Source: JBCAWW01 sp039024315 (lineage in GTDB: Bacteria; Bacteroidota; Bacteroidia; J057). From it: a DNA stretch of 31,496 bases. The stretch is from the NCBI GenBank assembly GCA_039024315.1, contig JBCCQN010000083.1:1-31496 (forward strand). The letters are read 5' to 3'. The notes beneath the pieces were generated by a model. That model saw only the letters and a program-made list of their open reading frames with translations, did not search any database and was not told where the DNA came from. The position numbers were made by a program, and so were the translations under genes. Positions 7,231-14,281 of this stretch are shown here, piece after piece (position 1 is the stretch's first letter; each line of letters begins with the position of its first letter).

Positions 7231-8109
7231 ATGATACTAAGTACCCCTATTAAAAGTCTATACCGCACCAAAAGTTTAAGTTTGGGGCCACAATTAAAGA
7301 TCCATGCTATCTCCACAGGTACGGTATCTGTCAAAGCTAATTTCAAGCACAAAAAGGGAGCAGGTCTCATCAGCAAGCTCAACCTTTTTCGCGGGCCGAT
7401 GACCGAGCCCTTACCGATCAATGTCTATGTCATTGAGCACCCAGAAGGGGTTATCGTCGTTGATACCGGTGAAAATGCCCGTGTCAATGATCCAGATTAC
7501 TTTGCCGAAGCCTCTTGGCTACAAAAGCAGTTTCAAAAAACCGTAAGCTTTGAGGTAGAGCGAGATGAGGAGATTGGTCCCCAATTAGACGCCTTGGGCA
7601 TAGAGCGCTCACGCCTTCGCTGGGTGGTACTTACCCATCTACACTTAGACCATACCGATGGTTTGCATCATTTTCCCAATACGGAAATCCTCGTTCATCA
7701 AAAGGAGTTGGATCGGCCCTTTGGCGACGCTCCCCATACTTATCCCGAGTGGTTTGAGCCAAAGGGATTTTCGCTCAATCAAATGGGGCTTGGCGCCTTT
7801 GATCAGGTCCACTATCTCACCCAAAGCAAAGATGTGATGCTGGTCCCCTTACCCGGTCATACTTATGGACAAGTAGGCGTTTTGCTAAAGGCCAAAGACC
7901 AATATTTCCTCTTTGCGGGGGATGCTACCTATGATCAACAACAGCTAGCCAAGCATGAGTTAGCAGGTGGACATGTGGATTTTCGAGCCGCTGCTACTAG
8001 TATGGAAAAGATCAAGCGTTTTGCGAAGCAATACCCCTTGGTCTATCTTCCTGCTCATGACCCCTCAGCCGGGGAACGCTTAGTCTCGACAACAATTTTC
8101 AAACACTAG
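7231..8109 (+). CDS. Metallo-beta-lactamase-fold hydrolase, N-acyl-homoserine-lactonase-like
   Basis: 292 residues, no signal peptide. The metal site is complete: H136-L-H138-L-D140-H141, then H210 (PLPGHTYGQ), D231 (FAGDATYD) and H276 (PAHD). The order and the FAGDATYD and GHTxGQ motifs resemble the AiiA/AttM group of lactonases, dinuclear zinc enzymes that open lactone rings such as those of acyl-homoserine lactone signals; other small lactones or esters are possible. The first 20 residues are not conserved-looking, so translation could begin later, though no better codon is obvious. It is separated by four bases from the outer-membrane protein gene at 8114, so the two are probably co-transcribed under the divergent AraC-type regulator. 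Its 3' end contains two repeat hairpins (8014-8031 and 8061-8081), so the last roughly 30 codons may be partly repeat-derived. Confidence 0.8.
   Translation: MILSTPIKSLYRTKSLSLGPQLKIHAISTGTVSVKANFKHKKGAGLISKLNLFRGPMTEPLPINVYVIEHPEGVIVVDTGENARVNDPDYFAEASWLQKQFQKTVSFEVERDEEIGPQLDALGIERSRLRWVVLTHLHLDHTDGLHHFPNTEILVHQKELDRPFGDAPHTYPEWFEPKGFSLNQMGLGAFDQVHYLTQSKDVMLVPLPGHTYGQVGVLLKAKDQYFLFAGDATYDQQQLAKHELAGGHVDFRAAATSMEKIKRFAKQYPLVYLPAHDPSAGERLVSTTIFKH
8014..8031 (+). repeat. Dispersed hairpin, inside coding sequence
   Basis: AAGCGTT-TTGC-GAA-GCAA followed by TACCCC. The stem TTGC/GCAA differs from CTGC/GCAG elsewhere by a paired change at the outer base pair. Confidence 0.55.
8061..8081 (-). repeat. 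Dispersed hairpin, CCCC/GGGG form with six-base loop
   Basis: On the minus strand AAGCGTT-CCCC-GGCTGA-GGGG. It lies in the last codons of the lactonase-like gene and faces the copy at 8014, with 29 bases between them. A near-identical unit (loop GACTGA) lies at the matching place before the paralogous outer-membrane gene (9416-9435). Confidence 0.65.
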
Positions 8110-8113
8110 TAAT

Positions 8114-9232
8114 ATGTTCAGCACAAAAACCATTATTCTATTTTGCTTGACAATTGGCCTATTCATGGGCCTTCAAGCCCAGGAAATTAGTTCAAAATTT
8201 CCCCTTAAAGTTTCGGTCAGCACCGTGATGTACAAAACTCATTTTGGAGACTATCAGATCGATGTGCCCAATGAGGTTTATCGCGGTGGAGATGACAACA
8301 ATCTGGATTACCGGATCAGCTTAGCTTATCCTATCAACAATCGTCTGTCGGTCGGTGCTTCGGTCGTAACCTTTCGCAAAAACGAAGATATCCGCTATCG
8401 AGAGGCTAGTATGCTAGGAGCTACGGCCAATCATCCGTTTTCTGGCGAAAACATGAACTATCTCCACAGTGAGCTGTGGCAGCGAATCAACAACACCTAT
8501 CTCAGCCTATTTTTGGAGGGAGATTTACTCTCATCTGAAAAGTTTTTTCTGCGTGCTCGCTTAGGCTTTGCCTATGCTTTTGAGCGCAACAAAGTCTGGC
8601 ATTTCAATATGTACCAAGCGCAAAGCGAAAACATATCGGTTGACGATGGTTTCTTTCCCTCTCCCGAGACAGAGCAAGCTCGCAATCTCCCCGGTTTAGA
8701 AGCGGGAGTAAAAATAGGCTATCATATCGCTCCTAATATAGGGATCAGCATCGGGGGAAATTACCTCCAAACAGTCCGCTCCACCTTCCTACAACCTATC
8801 AACTTTGAGGAGGTACAAAGCAATGTCCGCTACGCCAATGTAGAGGTAGGCCTCGATATCCAGATCGCCAAATTAGCAGAAAACAAGCGTAGCAATACCC
8901 TTATGGTGGCTGTAGGCTGGCCTTTTTCTATCAGTTATGAGCGGCTCCTCGCCGAACGTAAACACCATCATTCCCTCCGTGTCTTTTACGATAAATTTGG
9001 AATTTATGAAGGGATGTTTGGCCTAGGCTACAATGTCAAAATCGGCCAAGAAAACCACTTTTTCTTGCTAGAGCCCTCCTTGCTTTTGAACAGCGAACCT
9101 TTTGCTGGTACCCAATTAGGTTATGAGTTTCGAGGAGACGCGGGGGTAGTGGTTCGTTTAGATGGGGGTTTTATGGTCAATCAATACGATTTCTTCCCTC
9201 GTTTTCAAGCCCATGTAGGCTACGCCTTTTAA
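8114..9232 (+). CDS. Outer-membrane beta-barrel protein, paralogue 1
   Basis: 372 residues. A Sec signal peptide (hydrophobic to about residue 20, then GLQAQ) is followed by alternating amphipathic beta-strands, such as YRISLAYPINNRLSVGASV, FLRARLGFAYAF and GVKIGYHIAPNIGISIGGNYL, and the protein ends in HVGYAF with terminal Phe, the usual recognition signal for the BAM insertase. No named family is recognised; general size and strand pattern fit a porin-like or OmpA-like barrel. It is about half identical by eye to the protein from 9468-10562, including FFLRARLGFAYA, KHHHS and LNSEP segments. Four bases separate it from the lactonase-like gene, suggesting joint expression. The 3' end runs directly into a MITE-like repeat. 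Confidence 0.8.
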   Translation: MFSTKTIILFCLTIGLFMGLQAQEISSKFPLKVSVSTVMYKTHFGDYQIDVPNEVYRGGDDNNLDYRISLAYPINNRLSVGASVVTFRKNEDIRYREASMLGATANHPFSGENMNYLHSELWQRINNTYLSLFLEGDLLSSEKFFLRARLGFAYAFERNKVWHFNMYQAQSENISVDDGFFPSPETEQARNLPGLEAGVKIGYHIAPNIGISIGGNYLQTVRSTFLQPINFEEVQSNVRYANVEVGLDIQIAKLAENKRSNTLMVAVGWPFSISYERLLAERKHHHSLRVFYDKFGIYEGMFGLGYNVKIGQENHFFLLEPSLLLNSEPFAGTQLGYEFRGDAGVVVRLDGGFMVNQYDFFPRFQAHVGYAF

Positions 9233-9332
9233 GTAGCAAGTAATAAGTTTTAGTACAGAGAAAAGGTCTTGATGGGCCATATAGCCCTATTTTCCTAGCT
9301 CTTAATACTAAATACTATTGTCTATGTACTTA
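9231..9332 (-). repeat. MITE-like repeat, copy A
   Basis: Roughly 100 bases that match, in reverse complement, the segment 13591-13694; shared blocks include AGACAATAGTATTTAGTATT, AAGAGCTAGG, ATCAAGA and CTCTGTACT. The two ends are imperfect inverted repeats of each other (AGTATTTAGTA against AGTATTCAGTA in copy B), so the unit can fold into one long hairpin. It starts within the stop codon of the outer-membrane gene. No protein is encoded in it. Confidence 0.7.
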
Positions 9333-9368
9333 AGCTCTAACATAGATAGCAGTTGAATTTCATAATCG

Positions 9369-9405
9369 CAGTAGGCTAAGCGTTCTGCGGAGCAGCAGCC
9401 TACTG
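9369..9405 (+). repeat. Dispersed hairpin with extended outer stem
   Basis: The core at 9378-9395 is AAGCGTT-CTGC-GGA-GCAG. It is enclosed by a perfect 9-base inverted repeat, CAGTAGGCT (9369-9377) and AGCCTACTG (9397-9405), which no other copy in the window shows. It faces the next copy at 9416. Confidence 0.75.
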
Positions 9406-9415
9406 TCTCTTATTT

Positions 9416-9435
9416 CCCCTCAGTCGGGGAACGCT
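9416..9435 (-). repeat. Dispersed hairpin, CCCC/GGGG form with six-base loop
   Basis: On the minus strand AGCGTT-CCCC-GACTGA-GGGG then AAATAAG. It lies 32 bases before the ATG of the second outer-membrane gene and is nearly identical to the unit at 8061-8081 before the first one. Confidence 0.7.
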
Positions 9436-9467
9436 CAATCCCATAACCCATACCCAACACAATAAAC

Positions 9468-10562
9468 ATGTACAGCACAAAATTTATCACGCTACTGGCC
9501 TTAGTGCTTGGTCTCATCACGGGGCTCCAAGCCCAGCAAGTTGAGGAAAAATTACTCCTAAAAGTTTCCGCCAGTCCAGTAATTACCAGCACTCACTTTG
9601 GCTACTATGATTTGAATCTACCCAACGAAATCCCAAAACCATTTCCAGTTAGATTCCAAGATTATCGCCTTAGCCTAGCTTATCCGATCAGCAAAAAAAT
9701 CTCTCTAGGTGCTTCCTTATTGAGCTTCAATCGAATCCGATTTATTAGCTATCAGGAGCCCGAACTGATTGGGCGTACTGCTGCCAATCCATACACCAAT
9801 GAGATCATGACCTATGCTCAAACCGAGTATCAGGAAGACATCAACGACAAATACTTGAGTGCGTTTGTGGAGGCGGACCTTATTCAGATCCAAGGCTTTT
9901 ATCTGCGAGCTCGCTTAGGTTTTGCTTATGCGCTAGTCCGGAACAGCAGCTTTCAATTCAATTTTTATCGTTCTCCGCAAGATTTCAACATAATTGAAGA
10001 TGGTTTTTTCCCAGAAACAGCTTTGACTCAAAAAGCGAATGTTCCCGGCATAGAAGGAGGGGTTAAATTAGGCTATAATTTTGCCCCTAATATTGGGCTA
10101 AGCTTTGGTGCCAACTATATGCATACGGCAAAAGTCCCTTTGACCAATCAGCATATCCGCTACGCTAATCTGGAACTAGGGCTTGATGTCCAAATCGCTC
10201 AACCTGAGGAAAACACCTGCAACAATACCATCCTCTTAGGGCTAGGATGGCCTTTGTCTCTTAGTTACGAACGTTTGATTGCCGTCCGCAAGCACCACCA
10301 TTCTATACGCTTATTTTATGATCAGTACTGGTATTTTCTGGGTACTCCAGGGCTTGCTTATAATCTCAAAATAGGAGAGGAAAATAGCTTTTTTATCATC
10401 GAACCCGGTTTCTTTTTGAATAGTGAACCCTTGGCAGGAGTCCAATTAGGCTATGAATATCGCAGCGAAAAGGGATTCGTAGCCCGTCTTGATGGAGGAG
10501 CAATGTTTAATGAGGTGAATTTCCGTATGCGTTTCCAAGGTCATATAGGCTACGCCTTCTAA
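9468..10562 (+). CDS. Outer-membrane beta-barrel protein, paralogue 2
   Basis: 364 residues, a diverged tandem duplicate of the preceding barrel protein. Signal peptide ends near GLQAQ; the strands and the C-terminus HIGYAF match the neighbour. The starts align closely (MYSTKFITLL against MFSTKTIILF), and the CCCC/GGGG hairpin 30-odd bases upstream is shared, so the duplication included the upstream leader. The 235 bases between the two genes consist almost wholly of repeats (MITE-like copy A and two hairpins), so co-transcription is uncertain. A strong intrinsic terminator follows at 10584. Function unknown beyond outer-membrane location; a role together with the lactonase-like enzyme is only suggested by position. 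Confidence 0.8.
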   Translation: MYSTKFITLLALVLGLITGLQAQQVEEKLLLKVSASPVITSTHFGYYDLNLPNEIPKPFPVRFQDYRLSLAYPISKKISLGASLLSFNRIRFISYQEPELIGRTAANPYTNEIMTYAQTEYQEDINDKYLSAFVEADLIQIQGFYLRARLGFAYALVRNSSFQFNFYRSPQDFNIIEDGFFPETALTQKANVPGIEGGVKLGYNFAPNIGLSFGANYMHTAKVPLTNQHIRYANLELGLDVQIAQPEENTCNNTILLGLGWPLSLSYERLIAVRKHHHSIRLFYDQYWYFLGTPGLAYNLKIGEENSFFIIEPGFFLNSEPLAGVQLGYEYRSEKGFVARLDGGAMFNEVNFRMRFQGHIGYAF

Positions 10563-10583
10563 AAAAATGTAATCGTTCTTTCG

Positions 10584-10652
10584 AAGGTAGCAGCTTGGCA
10601 ATCCATTCATCTGGATAAGTGCCTTATTTGCCAGCTGCTGCCTTTTCTTTTT
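10584..10652 (+). terminator. Strong intrinsic terminator after paralogue 2
   Basis: AAGGTAGCAGCTTGGCAA (10584-10601) pairs with TTGCCAGCTGCTGCCTT (10628-10644), followed by a T-rich run to 10652. A degenerate hairpin-repeat (ATCGTT, then CTT-TCG-AAG, 10572-10586) touches its left arm. It argues against translation of the next gene from the codon at 10619. Confidence 0.8.
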
Positions 10653-10714
10653 GTGATATACTTGAATTTGGGAAGTGGAAACGAGATATTGAAGACATAT
10701 CAAAACTTGCTTTA

Positions 10715-11332
10715 GTGAAAAAGTGGATACTCTCTCTTATCGTTATACTCGCGCTTTCAACGGCCATTTTAGGCCTATTGCAATTGCGTTCCTGTACCAA
10801 CTTACTCGAAATTGAACCGCCTAGGCCGGTAGCAACGCATTCGATGGTGCTTAAGGAGATCGAAGGCCTTGGCCGTATGGAACTTATACGCTATCAGTTT
10901 CAAGATGTAGTCGATTATGAAGTTGTACTGGATTGGTTTCCAGACCCCAAAGTAATCTTGAGTGTCCAAGGTGAAACCGTTGGTTGTGTAGATTTTGCCA
11001 AAATTGACAGTAGTGATATTGTCATTGTCGGGGATAGCTTGGTTGAGGTCTATCTCCCCTACCCTGAGATTTGTTATAGCAAGATCGATCATAGTAAGAC
11101 CCGAGTATTTGATACCGACAACACCTTTTGGGTTGAAGCTGAATTGGTAGCAGAGGCATATGAATTGGCGGAAAAAAAGATCTTGGAACAAGCCCTTCAG
11201 GGCAATATCTTGGAACAGACTCAAGCACAAGCCCTCAGCTTACTCACTCCGATATTGGAAGCAATTGCGGACAAAGAGGTAAGCATACGCTTTGATCTCC
11301 CTCCTCCCAATGTAGAGAGGCCCAATGACTAG
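10715..11332 (+). CDS. DUF4230 family membrane-anchored protein
   Basis: 205 residues from GTG 10715, chosen because the membrane anchor KKWILSLIVILALSTAILGLL starts here and because the longer frame from 10619 would lie across a terminator hairpin. After the single N-terminal membrane segment comes a soluble domain with the DUF4230 hallmarks as I know them: IEGLGRMELIRYQFQDVVDYE, GETVGCVDFAKID, VEVYLPYPEICYSKIDHSKTRV, and a C-terminal helix AYELAEKKILEQALQGNILEQTQAQA. The domain should face the periplasm. Its role is not known to me. The next gene starts on the very next base after the TAG, so it is translationally coupled to an MMPL/RND transporter. Confidence 0.75.
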   Translation: MKKWILSLIVILALSTAILGLLQLRSCTNLLEIEPPRPVATHSMVLKEIEGLGRMELIRYQFQDVVDYEVVLDWFPDPKVILSVQGETVGCVDFAKIDSSDIVIVGDSLVEVYLPYPEICYSKIDHSKTRVFDTDNTFWVEAELVAEAYELAEKKILEQALQGNILEQTQAQALSLLTPILEAIADKEVSIRFDLPPPNVERPND

Positions 11333-13600
11333 ATGCGTTTCTTTTTGGCATATCGCAAGCAACTCTTGCTCAGCACTCTAGTCCTCAGTCTAGGACTTGG
11401 ATTTGGTTTGGGACGATTAGGCATCAGCTTTAGTTTTGAAGATTACTTTCCAGAAGACCACCCAGAATTGCTGTTTTATGAGCAGCACCGCGCCGACTTC
11501 CCAGAGCCACAAAAACGCAGCATTTTTTTAGCCTTAGAGAGCCCCAGCGGGAGTATCTATCAAGCAGATTTTTTGCAGAAGGCCAATCTAGTCTTCGAAC
11601 AGATTGCAGCCTTAGCGGGGATTGATTCTGCGATCTATGCCACGGCTTTGCCGCGCTATATTTGGGACGGTCTCCGCTTACGTGAAGACCGATATCTTCC
11701 TTTAGATTCGAGCCGAAATTGGCCCAAAATAAGTCAGCAGCTTAGGCAAGACCACAATCTCACTGCTATGTTTGTCAGTCAAGATGAAAACTACCTTTGT
11801 GGGTATTTTCTCTTAGAGGAAGAAATATTTGATCGCCCCGAAAGAGACCTCGTTTGCCAAAAGCTAGATAGTGTCCTGACTAGCCAAAGGCTTAATTATC
11901 AAGTGTCTGGCATTCCTTACATCCGTTACGGCTATACCCAGAAGATTGCTGAAGAAATGGGCCAATTTGGGCTCATCTCCCTCCTATTGGTAGCCTTGCT
12001 GATGTTTTTACTCTTGCGCAAATTGAGATTGGTGCTGCTTTTTTTACTATGTCTGATCCTTGCTATCGTTTGGACCATGGGCCTGATGGCTTGGACTGGC
12101 CAAGCCCTAGATTTGATGAGCAATATGCTGATCCCCATCATATTTGTAGTAGGGGCCTCAGATGTTATTCATTTAAGCAATCACTTTCTCAAGATCAAGG
12201 CCCAAGGGCAAGATAGTCAACAGAGTCTGCGACAAACTATCTTTGAGATAGGCAAAGCAGTTTTTTTGACGAGCCTCACTACTGCCATTGGCTTTGCCTC
12301 TTTATTGCTTTCCCCCATTAGTCCGATTCGTAACTTTGGTTTGTTTGCAGCTTTTGGCGTCCTCACAGCTTATTGGCTTAGCATGGTATTGATGGTGGGT
12401 CTCCTAAGCCATGCCAAGCTCAAGCTTAGCACCGACAGCCTTTACGCCCAACTAAAAGGCTTTTTTCAACCTCTATTAGGCAGATTATACGCTTGGGGCC
12501 AAAGGTTTGGGGACCTCATTATCGCTGGCTTCTTGCTGCTGGGAATCATCGCTGCTTATGGGATTAGCCTTATTCCCACTTCCACCTATCTAATCGAAGA
12601 CATAGGACCCAAAGATCCAATCCGTCTCACGGCCAATTTTTTTGCAGAGCAGTTTTATGGTACCCGAACTTTTGAATTAGCACTCGAAGCCCAATCCCCC
12701 TATCAACTGACAGATATAAGCGTTCTCGGAGAGATAAAAAAAATAGAAGACTTCCTGCAAACTCAAAGCAAGTTCTCGCCCTTTTTGTCCCCCGCCAGTT
12801 TGATAGCTGAACTCAACTATATCCAGCACTACAGTCGTTCAGAGCATAGACGGCTTCCGCGCAAACAAGCTCAAATTGAAGAATTGCTAGACTTAGTCAT
12901 TGCCCAAGGTGAAAACCATCTTCTCCGGCAAGTGATGGACTCCCAGCGACAAAAAGGTCGCCTAAGAGCCAATATGGGAGACATCGGCTCGCTAGCCTTT
13001 GATAGCCTCCGCGCCAAACTTGATTCGTTCATTGTCCAAAATATCGATTCCCAGCAGTTGCAGGTCCGGATGACAGGGCACTCTTATATCCTTGAACTCA
13101 ATCTCAAATTTATTCGTAACAGCCTAGCCCAAAGCCTACTGATTGCCTGTATTATTATTGCCTTAATTATGGCGGTGCTATACCGTTCTTGGCGACTACT
13201 GGTCCTGAGTCTGCTCGTCAATTTGTTTCCGCTTTTGATGATGGGTGGCATGATGGGTTGGATGGATATGGCCTTGACCACTTCTAGCTCCGTGGTATTT
13301 GTGATTGCCTTTGGGATAGTGGTCGATGATACCATCCACTTTTTGTCGCGCTATCGGCAAGAGATCGCCAAAGGAGCCTCAACTGAAGCGGCTATAAAAA
13401 GTAGTTTACAGGAAACGGGGCAAGCAATGCTGATGACCTCCTTGTTTATCGCCGCTGGTTTTGGCGTAATGATGAGTTCTGAATTTGGGGGGATTTTTAG
13501 CACCGGCTTTTTGACGGTTCTGGCACTATTCTGGGCCTTGTTGGCAGATTTACTTTTATTACCGGTACTGCTGCGCAGAACGCTTACTTTTAGTACTTAG
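11333..13600 (+). CDS. MMPL/RND-superfamily transporter
   Basis: 755 residues with the two-fold repeat of RND permeases: one membrane segment near residues 9-30, a periplasmic loop of about 170 residues, five segments (about 210-360), then one segment near 390, a second loop, and five segments (about 600-750). Half-specific motifs are VVGASDVIHLSNHFLKIK in the first half and VVDDTIHFLSRYRQE in the second, matching the GxxxDYxIH...R region of MMPL/Patched-type pumps. It resembles the hydrophobe/lipid exporters more than AcrB, which is longer. It probably moves a lipid or hydrophobic molecule using the proton gradient; the substrate is unknown. The final codons (LLRRTLTFST) are made of a repeat hairpin (13568-13585) plus the beginning of a MITE-like repeat, so the original C-terminus has probably been replaced. 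Confidence 0.85.
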   Translation: MRFFLAYRKQLLLSTLVLSLGLGFGLGRLGISFSFEDYFPEDHPELLFYEQHRADFPEPQKRSIFLALESPSGSIYQADFLQKANLVFEQIAALAGIDSAIYATALPRYIWDGLRLREDRYLPLDSSRNWPKISQQLRQDHNLTAMFVSQDENYLCGYFLLEEEIFDRPERDLVCQKLDSVLTSQRLNYQVSGIPYIRYGYTQKIAEEMGQFGLISLLLVALLMFLLLRKLRLVLLFLLCLILAIVWTMGLMAWTGQALDLMSNMLIPIIFVVGASDVIHLSNHFLKIKAQGQDSQQSLRQTIFEIGKAVFLTSLTTAIGFASLLLSPISPIRNFGLFAAFGVLTAYWLSMVLMVGLLSHAKLKLSTDSLYAQLKGFFQPLLGRLYAWGQRFGDLIIAGFLLLGIIAAYGISLIPTSTYLIEDIGPKDPIRLTANFFAEQFYGTRTFELALEAQSPYQLTDISVLGEIKKIEDFLQTQSKFSPFLSPASLIAELNYIQHYSRSEHRRLPRKQAQIEELLDLVIAQGENHLLRQVMDSQRQKGRLRANMGDIGSLAFDSLRAKLDSFIVQNIDSQQLQVRMTGHSYILELNLKFIRNSLAQSLLIACIIIALIMAVLYRSWRLLVLSLLVNLFPLLMMGGMMGWMDMALTTSSSVVFVIAFGIVVDDTIHFLSRYRQEIAKGASTEAAIKSSLQETGQAMLMTSLFIAAGFGVMMSSEFGGIFSTGFLTVLALFWALLADLLLLPVLLRRTLTFST
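12718..12733 (+). repeat. Possible hairpin-repeat copy, short stem
   Basis: AAGCGTT-CTC-GGA-GAG has the conserved foot and a GGA loop but only a 3-bp stem, inside the transporter gene. Weaker than the other copies. Confidence 0.3.
13568..13585 (-). repeat. Dispersed hairpin at the 3' end of the transporter gene
   Basis: On the minus strand AAGCGTT-CTGC-GCA-GCAG, then TACC. It supplies the codons for LLRRTL just before the stop. Confidence 0.75.
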
Positions 13601-13694
13601 ACAATAGTATTTAGTATTAAGAGCTAGGAGAAGAGAGCTATGCGGTCGATCAAGATCTTTTTCTCTGTACTGAATACTTTGTACTTACTACTTG
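13591..13694 (+). repeat. MITE-like repeat, copy B
   Basis: Counterpart of copy A (9231-9332) in opposite orientation. Ends are imperfect inverted repeats; the middle (GATCAAGATC region) is also self-complementary, so the unit can fold on itself. It includes the stop codon of the transporter gene (13598-13600) and lies between convergent genes, where its fold could act as a two-way terminator. Confidence 0.7.
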
Positions 13695-13716
13695 ATTGCA
13701 TTTTTTGGCAGATACG

Positions 13717-13733
13717 AGCGTTCCGCGAAGCGG
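13717..13733 (+). repeat. Dispersed hairpin, intergenic
   Basis: AGCGTT-CCGC-GAA-GCGG then TAAACTCC, eight bases from the 3' end of the small membrane-protein gene on the other strand. Contains the sequence GCGAAGC, known as an unusually stable single-strand DNA hairpin. Confidence 0.8.
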
Positions 13734-13740
13734 TAAACTC

Positions 13741-14280
13741 CTAAACAAACTCCCTCCTAATCTCTGGCCGAAGAAAACGATAAAGAATCCAGATCCAGAG
13801 CGCCGACATAGCAAGCATCATAAAGCCAGCAAAAGCCCGAACCCCTATTTGGAAACTCGCAAAAATGCTCTCTTCTGGACCTACTTCTGGCATTTCAGAA
13901 AACACAATACTGTAAAATATCTGCTGGAATATCCCACCCCCAATAGTACCAAGCAAAATAACCACAAAAACAGCCATGCTCGCCACCCAAGCCCACTTAT
14001 GACGTTTCCAGAGGCCAAATCCGACGACAATCTGCAGCAAATTACCGAGCATAAAAAGGCCCAAGAGAATCGGTAAATTGGTAAACATAAAGCTCATAAA
14101 CTGCTCAATAAACCGTTCTGAATGAGGATTGATGATTTGCTCAGGAAATTCATCTGGCAATACAAACAAAAATAAGAACAGCTGAAAACTGGCAATCAGG
14201 AGGGCAAAGCCTCCAAAGCCCATCATGAGCCAAGCGATCACGTTGACAAAAGAGGATTTTTTAGCGCTACTACTTTCCAT
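13741..14280 (-). CDS. Small membrane protein of unknown function, last gene of the cyclase operon
   Basis: 179 residues with four predicted membrane segments (about 11-36, 66-90, 96-118 and 143-168) and charged tails. The loop between segments one and two, about 30 residues with many acidic and Phe residues, would be outside or inside depending on topology. I recognise no family. Its ATG begins one base after the TAG of the first cyclase gene, so it is almost certainly translated from the same mRNA and may be coupled to it. That position makes it a candidate partner or downstream component of the cyclases, but the sequence gives no direct evidence of that. Confidence 0.7.
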   Translation of the reverse strand: MESSSAKKSSFVNVIAWLMMGFGGFALLIASFQLFLFLFVLPDEFPEQIINPHSERFIEQFMSFMFTNLPILLGLFMLGNLLQIVVGFGLWKRHKWAWVASMAVFVVILLGTIGGGIFQQIFYSIVFSEMPEVGPEESIFASFQIGVRAFAGFMMLAMSALWIWILYRFLRPEIRREFV

Positions 14281-14281
14281 C

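Noticed and set aside
10619..10714. Longer start for the DUF4230 protein at the GTG codon 10619
   Set aside because: This would translate through the right arm of a strong terminator and put a non-conserved tail before the membrane anchor. GTG at 10715 gives a normal protein start.
13696..14076. Plus-strand open frame of 126 codons
   Set aside because: It is antisense to the four-helix membrane protein, has a low-complexity Lys/Pro/His composition, and starts inside a repeat. The minus-strand frame has clear membrane segments and operon context.
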